NCBI GenBank assembly: GCA_902478715.1
Contig: CABSMC010000044.1
Coordinates: 1-19,143, forward strand
Source: an uncultured Adlercreutzia sp.
GTDB lineage: Bacteria > Actinomycetota > Coriobacteriia > Coriobacteriales > Eggerthellaceae
DNA: 19,143 bases
Reading direction: 5' to 3'
Positions 14,400-19,143 of the stretch are shown here, in pieces; position 1 is the first letter of the stretch, and each line of letters opens with the position of its first letter. Position numbers and translations under genes: made by a program. The notes under the pieces were generated by a model. That model saw nothing but the letters and a program-made list of their open reading frames with translations, did not search any database and had not been told where the DNA came from.

Positions 14400-15725
14400 A
14401 TGCTCTCGGAGCGCATGCTCACTACCGTCGTCCGCGCCATGACCGACAAGACCCTGACCTTGCATCCCGTGCCCGAGGGCGCGCTTCCCGACCCTGTAGA
14501 GGGGCGTCCCTACACGCTTTACGTGCACGTTCCCTTCTGCGAGCGGCTGTGCCCCTACTGCTCTTTCAACCGCTTCCCCTACCGCGAGCAGCGCGCCCGC
14601 GACTACTTCCAGGCCTTGCGCCAGGAGATGCGCATGCTGGCCGCACAGGGCTACGATTTCGAAAGCGTGTACGTGGGCGGCGGCACGCCGACGGTGGACA
14701 TCGACGAGCTGTGCGAGACCATCGACCTCGCCCGCGACCTCTTCCATGTGAAGGAGGTGAACTCGGAGACGAACCCGAACCACCTCATCCCGGAGTACCT
14801 GGACAAGCTGCATGGCCGCATCCAGCGCCTCTCCGTGGGCGTGCAGTCCTTCGACAACGGGCTTTTGCGCCAGATGGATCGCTACGAGAAGTACGGAAGC
14901 GGAGAGGAGATATTCGAGCGCATCGGCGAGGCGGCCGGCTACTTCGAGTCGCTCAACGTGGACATGATCTTCAACTTCCCCACGCAGACCGAGGACATCC
15001 TCATCTCCGACTGCGAGAAGATCGCGCTCAGCGGTTGCCATCAGACGACGTTCTCGCCGTTGTACCAGTCCCATGCCACCACGCGCAAAATGGAGCAGGT
15101 GCTGGGGAAAATGGACTACGACAAGGAACGGCGCTTCTACCATATTCTGGACGAGATTCTGGCTGGGGGAGAGACGCCCTTCTTCGAGCGCCGCACCCTG
15201 TGGACGTTCAACCGGCTCGACGAGAACCTAAAGCGCAAGCAGCATTTGGAAGTGGACGAGTACGCCGTGTCCTACGAGGAGTGCGTGGGCATCGGAAGCG
15301 GCTCCATCACGCATCTGGGCGACAACTTGTTCGTGAACACCTTCAACTTGGAAGAGTACGGCGAGCTGGTGCGCGCCGGAGCGACGCCGCTGCTCGGCAA
15401 GACCGACCTGCCCCGGCGCGATCTCATGCGCTACAAGTTCCTGCTGCAGCTGTACAGCCTGCGCTTCGACAAGCACGAGTTCGAGCGCGACTTCGGCGTG
15501 TCGGTGGAGCGCGGGCTTCCCGTGGAGATGGCCTTCATGCGCGCCAACGGCGCCTTCGCCACCGACAACGACGATGAACTGACGCTCACCCCGGCGGGCC
15601 GCTACCTCACCGTGGTGCTGTACCGCCAGTACCTCGCCGGCCTGAATAACCTGCGCGAACAGGCCCGCGCCAAGCTCCCCGGCGACGAACGCGACCTTCT
15701 GTTCGGCGACGGCACGGAGAAGTAA
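14400..15725 (+). CDS. HemN/HemW-like radical SAM protein (coproporphyrinogen III oxidase family)
   Basis: A 441-residue cytoplasmic radical S-adenosylmethionine enzyme. YVHVPFCERLCPYCSF supplies Cys47, Cys51 and Cys54 (CxxxCxxC) for the [4Fe-4S] cluster, and GGGTPT (93-98) binds SAM. SVGVQSF and NVDMIFNFPTQTE follow as in the HemN/HemW group. Members oxidise coproporphyrinogen III without oxygen (HemN), carry heme (HemW), or open heme anaerobically (ChuW/HutW type). I cannot choose among these by eye. An AGGAGG sits 5 nt before ATG 14400. The gene stands alone between a regulator and a convergent reductase, behind its own paired palindromes. A heme link fits the hemH elsewhere in the window, but the genes are about 7.5 kb apart and not cotranscribed. 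Confidence 0.85.
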   Translation: MLSERMLTTVVRAMTDKTLTLHPVPEGALPDPVEGRPYTLYVHVPFCERLCPYCSFNRFPYREQRARDYFQALRQEMRMLAAQGYDFESVYVGGGTPTVDIDELCETIDLARDLFHVKEVNSETNPNHLIPEYLDKLHGRIQRLSVGVQSFDNGLLRQMDRYEKYGSGEEIFERIGEAAGYFESLNVDMIFNFPTQTEDILISDCEKIALSGCHQTTFSPLYQSHATTRKMEQVLGKMDYDKERRFYHILDEILAGGETPFFERRTLWTFNRLDENLKRKQHLEVDEYAVSYEECVGIGSGSITHLGDNLFVNTFNLEEYGELVRAGATPLLGKTDLPRRDLMRYKFLLQLYSLRFDKHEFERDFGVSVERGLPVEMAFMRANGAFATDNDDELTLTPAGRYLTVVLYRQYLAGLNNLREQARAKLPGDERDLLFGDGTEK

Positions 15726-15798
15726 CAGGGCAGTGAATTTCTGCGTAAGTCTTGGTGACTTGACGGATGCGCTCTAGCGGTGTGCGCCGTCTTCAAGT

Positions 15799-15838
15799 GG
15801 CAAGCGCTCGCTGCGGGAGGGAACAGCGAGCGCTTGCC
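15799..15838. terminator. Strong hairpin between convergent genes, probable terminator without T tract
   Basis: A 15-bp perfect stem (15799-15813 with 15824-15838, arms GGCAAGCGCTCGCTG and its complement) has a 10-nt loop CGGGAGGGAA. It lies 73 nt past the radical-SAM stop and 37 nt past the stop of the convergent reductase. Neither side has a T run, so it may act as a factor-dependent terminator or RNA 3'-end stabiliser. The rest of 15726-15875 shows nothing else. Confidence 0.55.
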
Positions 15839-15875
15839 GAGGTCCGGAGAAATTCGGGCGATTTTCTTAATTTTT

Positions 15876-17537
15876 TTAGACAGTGCCCTTGATGTACTCT
15901 TTTGCGCTGTTAGCGGCATTGCGGCCAGTGTGGACATTGTTGGCTACACACGTTCCGGGCATGTTTTGCGTATACACGTTGTGCCAGAGCATTGCCCCGT
16001 CGAGGCCAACGGCGTACAGGCCCGGAATGGGCATCCTTTCGTCATTGAGCACTTCGGCGCGGATGTTTGTGGCTATGCCGCCGTCCACCACGATGAAGAG
16101 ATTCGAGATCTTCGCGGCATAATAGGGCGGCTCGGCTAGCGGGTTGAGAAAGTTGGCTGGCTTGCCGAACTGGCCGTCGAAACCCTGTGCGCAGAAGCCG
16201 TTGTACATCTCGATAGTGTCAGTTAAGACCGTGGGATCCAGCTCGCAGAGCTCTGCGAGCTGCTCGTAGCTTTCAGCCTCGAAGACGCTTTTTCCCAGCG
16301 TGGTCTCGAGAGCGGCGTCGAGGTATTCCTTGTCCGCGGGATCGGCGGATAGGCTATCGAGAAGGGTTTGGGTAAAGATAACATAGCTTTCTCGATTCCC
16401 CATGCAGGTGATGGCCGGTGTCGCTACATTAAAGGTGAGGCTAATAGACTCGTCTGTGAATCGCAGGGCGTCTTGGTCTACCCAGATGCCGAGACCGCAT
16501 GTGGCGATAGCGCTACCGCAGTTTAAGGTGCTGTAAGGCGGCTCGGTGTCCATGGGAAAGCCCTCGATGGCGCAAAACGACTGAATAGAAGCATTGGGCA
16601 GGTAGCTCTTGCACCCTGCGGCACGAGCCATGGTGAATCCGTCGCCCGACACGGTGGGCACGCACATGACGATCATGTCATCAAGTGCGTCTTGCGGCAT
16701 ACCCGCTTCAGGCAAAAGCTCGGTATTGGTGCCGATACCACCTGAAGCAAGGATGACCGCCTTGGCATTTACCTGTAGCACCTGGCCGCTTTCGTCTTGG
16801 GCATACACGCCAGCAACCGTCCCATTCTCGGCGATGACGAGCGAAGTCGCGGCAGTCGCGAAGCGGAACGTTGCACCATTTGCCTCTGCTGCCGCCTGCA
16901 TGGCGGGCACGTAGCCTACGGCCCCAGCGTTGTCGGCCCACCAGTGCATGGTGTTGAACAGTCCACTTCCGTAGTTGTCGACGATTCCGCTAAACGTGAC
17001 CCCATTGTTCTGGAGCCAGTCAAGGTTCTCGGCCGAGTGACTCACCATGTCATACCACAATGCTCCACTTGAGCGCCACTGAGACTCCTCAAGTTCGGTG
17101 CGAATGATCTCGACTGCATCAATCTCGATATTCTGCTCCTTTTGCAGAGAGCTGCCGACGGCGAAGATGCCCTCAGTTCCCGCGCCATTGCCTCCTGCGG
17201 CAGCCGCCTTCTCCAGCACGAGGACGGTATTACCGTTCTCCGACGCCTGGACGGCGGCAGAAAGCCCTGAGATTCCCGCACCCACTACTACGATGTCGAC
17301 GTCCACCGTCTCGTCGATGGTGTCGGGAGCTGCCGTGCCAGCACCTGTCTTTTCAGTGCTGTCCTTCGAGGCCTTCTCCGGCCCGGTGCTCTCGGTCGCA
17401 CAACCGGCGAGGCTTCCTGCAAGCGCGATACCTAGGACTGCCGCGCCTGACATGAAACCTCGTCGCGTGAGGCTTGTAGGTGCCGTTTCCCCATTCTCTA
17501 GATCGGTGCAACCTATATAATTGTTCTCGAGATCCAT
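15876..17537 (-). CDS. Tat-exported lipoprotein FAD-binding reductase (fumarate reductase flavoprotein superfamily)
   Basis: A 553-residue protein with about 20 residues before the twin-arginine motif LTRRGFMSG (Arg25-Arg26), then lipobox SLAGC (Cys46), and an FAD fold opening at VVGAGISG. The end has GLYAVGLDGAMLWHNVYTQNMPGTCVANN, a form seen in another Eggerthellaceae reductase subfamily and distinct from the GNSHGR type at 10799. There is no FMN-binding domain and no CxxCH, so an outside electron donor is needed. ATG 17537 is chosen for a strong AAGGAGG 5 nt upstream; ATG 17558 is in frame but has none. The 160-nt AT-rich gap upstream separates it from the two-domain MarR-type regulator on the same strand, its likely controller. 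Codon use is less GC-rich than in the housekeeping genes. The substrate is unknown. Confidence 0.92.
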   Translation of the reverse strand: MDLENNYIGCTDLENGETAPTSLTRRGFMSGAAVLGIALAGSLAGCATESTGPEKASKDSTEKTGAGTAAPDTIDETVDVDIVVVGAGISGLSAAVQASENGNTVLVLEKAAAAGGNGAGTEGIFAVGSSLQKEQNIEIDAVEIIRTELEESQWRSSGALWYDMVSHSAENLDWLQNNGVTFSGIVDNYGSGLFNTMHWWADNAGAVGYVPAMQAAAEANGATFRFATAATSLVIAENGTVAGVYAQDESGQVLQVNAKAVILASGGIGTNTELLPEAGMPQDALDDMIVMCVPTVSGDGFTMARAAGCKSYLPNASIQSFCAIEGFPMDTEPPYSTLNCGSAIATCGLGIWVDQDALRFTDESISLTFNVATPAITCMGNRESYVIFTQTLLDSLSADPADKEYLDAALETTLGKSVFEAESYEQLAELCELDPTVLTDTIEMYNGFCAQGFDGQFGKPANFLNPLAEPPYYAAKISNLFIVVDGGIATNIRAEVLNDERMPIPGLYAVGLDGAMLWHNVYTQNMPGTCVANNVHTGRNAANSAKEYIKGTV

Positions 17538-17651
17538 GATTCCTCCTTCATGCTTCATTGATCATGCAAGACGCATGGTACGAAGGAAAAATAGTTTGAA
17601 CAATAAGTGAATAATGAAACAGATTTTGAGAAAAAGTCCTGGTAAATGTAA

Positions 17652-17683
17652 AGATAGTTAATACTGCACCTTTAGATAGTTAA
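17652..17683. repeat. Direct repeat AGATAGTTAA x2, candidate operator
   Basis: AGATAGTTAA occurs at 17652-17661 and again at 17674-17683, 22 bp apart start to start, about two helical turns. Flanks are also alike (TAAAGATAGTTAATA and TTTAGATAGTTAACA). It lies in the AT-rich gap upstream of the 15876-17537 reductase. Two same-direction sites on one face of the helix suit a protein with two DNA-binding domains. That the upstream MarR-type protein binds here is inferred. Confidence 0.5.
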
Positions 17684-17697
17684 CAACGTCGGTGTGA

Positions 17698-18594
17698 TTA
17701 TGCTCGACTTGAGCGATAGGCAGCATACATGCGCATATACCAAGCGTTGAGCATCATAATGTCATCATCCGAGAGCCCGGTATGGCCCGATTGGGCTACG
17801 GCGGCCATGGCTTTCCTGAGCACGCCAGATAGCTTTGCGCCAGAACGGCTGATTTTGAGGATAGTGCCGCGGCCGTCGAAGGGATCGGGAGCCGCGGAGA
17901 GCAGCTCTCGTTGGGACAGTCTCGACTTTGCTTGCGAGACGGCGCTGCGTGTGAGAAGAAGCCGTTCGGCAATTTCTGCTGGATTCGCCCGGGTCAACTC
18001 GTCGAGCAGGTCGAGGACGCGATATTCAGCGAGCGAGAGCCCTCCGCTTTCGTGCGCCTCCCTGCTCCACAAGTCGACCATTGCCTTCCAGTAGACGAAA
18101 TAATCGGGTCCGAACAGGCGCTCTGACGATGCGGGACTGGGAGTGAGAGACAGGGGATGGGAGCGTAGGAAATTGCAAGTGTGAAACATCTCGTTCCAGA
18201 TAAGTAGGTGCCGTCGCGCGTCATCCATGGAATGGAGAAACGCCTCGCTGAGTGCAGACTCGACTTCAGCGAAAGAGCGAGCGGTGAGGCTGCGTCCTTC
18301 GCGGCTCAAGACGCAGTGCATGACACGCCGATCTGCGTCATCAGGCATTTTCACGATAAGGTGCCTGTCCTCCATGCGCAAGAGCAGATCCGTGGCGGTT
18401 TCCTTGCGAATCATGAGAAAATCGGCAAGTGTTTCGGCCGAAAGAGGCTCGGAGGAATCCAGGAGGAGATAGAGAAGCGTGAACTCGTTGTAGGAAAGCC
18501 CCGAGGATTCCTTGATGATTCTGTTTGCAAGACGCACGTGCTCGATGATGACTGTCATCATCTGCCGCGAGAATACGATAGTCTCTCCTTGCAT
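17698..18594 (-). CDS. Tandem two-domain MarR-type transcriptional regulator (fused dimer)
   Basis: A 298-residue protein, twice the usual MarR length, built from two winged-helix repeats about 153 residues apart. Repeat 1 runs LSYNEFTLLYLLL (33-45), then MIRKETATDLLLRM and wing DDADRRV (85-91). Repeat 2 runs LSLAEYRVLDLL (186-197), then LTRSAVSQAKSRL and wing DPFDGRGT (237-244). MarR proteins normally act as homodimers that release DNA on ligand binding; here one chain supplies both halves. The start ATG 18594 has a close GAGGG upstream (3-nt spacing). It is followed on the same strand by the reductase at 17537, across a gap with a direct repeat. The halves have diverged, so their DNA or ligand preferences may differ. 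The ligand is unknown. Confidence 0.85.
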   Translation of the reverse strand: MQGETIVFSRQMMTVIIEHVRLANRIIKESSGLSYNEFTLLYLLLDSSEPLSAETLADFLMIRKETATDLLLRMEDRHLIVKMPDDADRRVMHCVLSREGRSLTARSFAEVESALSEAFLHSMDDARRHLLIWNEMFHTCNFLRSHPLSLTPSPASSERLFGPDYFVYWKAMVDLWSREAHESGGLSLAEYRVLDLLDELTRANPAEIAERLLLTRSAVSQAKSRLSQRELLSAAPDPFDGRGTILKISRSGAKLSGVLRKAMAAVAQSGHTGLSDDDIMMLNAWYMRMYAAYRSSRA

Positions 18595-18628
18595 GGACCC
18601 TCTTCACGTTTCCGCAATCCGCGCCCGT

Positions 18629-18679
18629 TGGGCTCTAATGGTTTCTCCGCGACAGCGCGGATAAACTCTTATGAGCCCA
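18629..18679. promoter_or_regulatory. Nested inverted repeats upstream of the MarR-type gene
   Basis: TGGGCTC (18629-18635) pairs with GAGCCCA (18673-18679). Nested inside is CCGCG-ACAG-CGCGG (18647-18651 and 18656-18660). Both lie within 85 nt of the ATG at 18594, where the promoter should be. They could be an autoregulatory site or a leader RNA structure. No clear promoter hexamers were found. Confidence 0.35.
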
Positions 18680-18691
18680 TTGTAACAGGTG

Positions 18692-18720
18692 GCGCCCGCT
18701 GCGGGAGGAGCAGCGGGCGC
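18692..18720. terminator. Strong GC hairpin downstream of the truncated reductase
   Basis: An 11-bp perfect stem, GCGCCCGCTGC (18692-18702) with GCAGCGGGCGC (18710-18720), has loop GGGAGGA. It lies 67 nt past the stop of the minus-strand reductase fragment at 18788, so it probably ends that transcript. No T run follows on the minus strand. The stem top and loop resemble the hairpin at 15799-15838. Confidence 0.6.
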
Positions 18721-18787
18721 TTGCGGGAATGGCGCGGTTGAGGAGGGCTGAGAACGATCGCGCACTCTCAACCCGCGGCGGGATGGC

Positions 18788-19143
18788 CTAGGCCCGGGTC
18801 GTCGCCTCGATGTCGGCGCCGGTGGCGTTCATGCCGGCCAGACGACCGAAGGTGAGGGCGGTGCCCAGGGAGATGCCGGCCACGGTCACGGGGTACTCCA
18901 CGAGGTAGCGGCCGCCCTGGACGTTGCCGGTGGCGTAAAGGCCCTCGATGGGGGCGCCCTCGGCGTTCAGGGGCTGCAGCTTCTTGTTCACTTCGAGGCC
19001 GCCCATGAGCACGAGCATGCCCGCGCTGCCGAACGGATAGGCGTAGAAGGGCGGTTCGCTCACAGGGAACAGGCGGCGCGGGTCCTTGCCGAAGTCGGCG
19101 TCATGACCGGCGGCGCACATCTCGTTGTAGCGCTCGATTGCGG
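18788..19143 (-). CDS. FAD-binding reductase, C-terminal fragment cut by window end
   Basis: About 118 C-terminal residues of a protein like the 10799-12460 reductase. IERYNEMCAAG matches VDRYNGMCEAG of that gene. PPFYAYPFG, GGLEVN, GLYATGNVQGG, then EYPVTVAGISLGTALTFGRLAG follow in the same order as its C-terminus. The GNSHGRC of the other gene is replaced by GISLGTA here, so a residue set near the active site differs. This is a fourth exported-type reductase of the array, but its signal peptide, start and regulator lie outside the window. The stop is TAG at 18788. Confidence 0.88.
   Translation of the reverse strand, partial: AIERYNEMCAAGHDADFGKDPRRLFPVSEPPFYAYPFGSAGMLVLMGGLEVNKKLQPLNAEGAPIEGLYATGNVQGGRYLVEYPVTVAGISLGTALTFGRLAGMNATGADIEATTRA

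Noticed and set aside
1..19143. CRISPR arrays, tRNA or rRNA genes, insertion sequences, phage genes
   Set aside because: No regularly spaced repeats, tRNA-like cloverleaf, rRNA segment, transposase or integrase motif was seen on either strand.

Overview
The window looks like a piece of a high-GC, Gram-positive, anaerobic actinobacterium of the Eggerthellaceae (Coriobacteriia; Eggerthella, Gordonibacter or a relative). This is inferred from the GC-rich codon use, from several Tat-exported flavin reductases of the fumarate-reductase flavoprotein superfamily, and from 12-transmembrane LuxR-type regulators next to them. No genus can be fixed from the sequence alone. The first 36 bases are not biological: they carry the Illumina Nextera (Tn5) read-2 adapter, so the left edge is a contig end.

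Left third (about 37-6921), housekeeping. A truncated Y-family DNA polymerase start and a degV/fakB-like fatty-acid-binding gene run leftwards. A four-gene block runs rightwards: ileS (isoleucyl-tRNA synthetase), lspA (signal peptidase II), an RluA-family pseudouridine synthase and hemH (ferrochelatase with an unusual Ala/Arg-rich insert). These genes are tightly packed (abutting, 39 nt apart, or overlapping by 8 nt) and are probably one operon. A terminator follows at 6937-6970 and best serves the oncoming gene.

Right two thirds (about 7001-19143), accessory. Four Tat/lipoprotein-type flavin reductases lie on the minus strand: 7001-8884 (FMN-binding plus FAD domains), 10799-12460, 15876-17537 and a C-terminal fragment at 18788-19143. 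The first two each face a divergent membrane-bound LuxR-type regulator (9167-10675 and 12791-14215). The third has a regulator directly upstream on the same strand: a protein with two MarR winged-helix domains in one chain (17698-18594). The gaps hold palindromes and direct repeats placed like operators. A HemN-like radical-SAM gene (14400-15725) sits between the second and third modules behind its own paired CCCTWAGGG palindromes.

How it fits together (inference): the region is an array of reductase-plus-private-regulator modules. Each would let the cell switch on one exported reductase for one organic electron acceptor. lspA (lipoprotein maturation), hemH and the HemN-like enzyme are functionally compatible, but nothing shows a dedicated link. 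No cytochrome or quinol-oxidising partner subunit, apbE, tRNA, rRNA, CRISPR array, insertion sequence or phage gene was seen.
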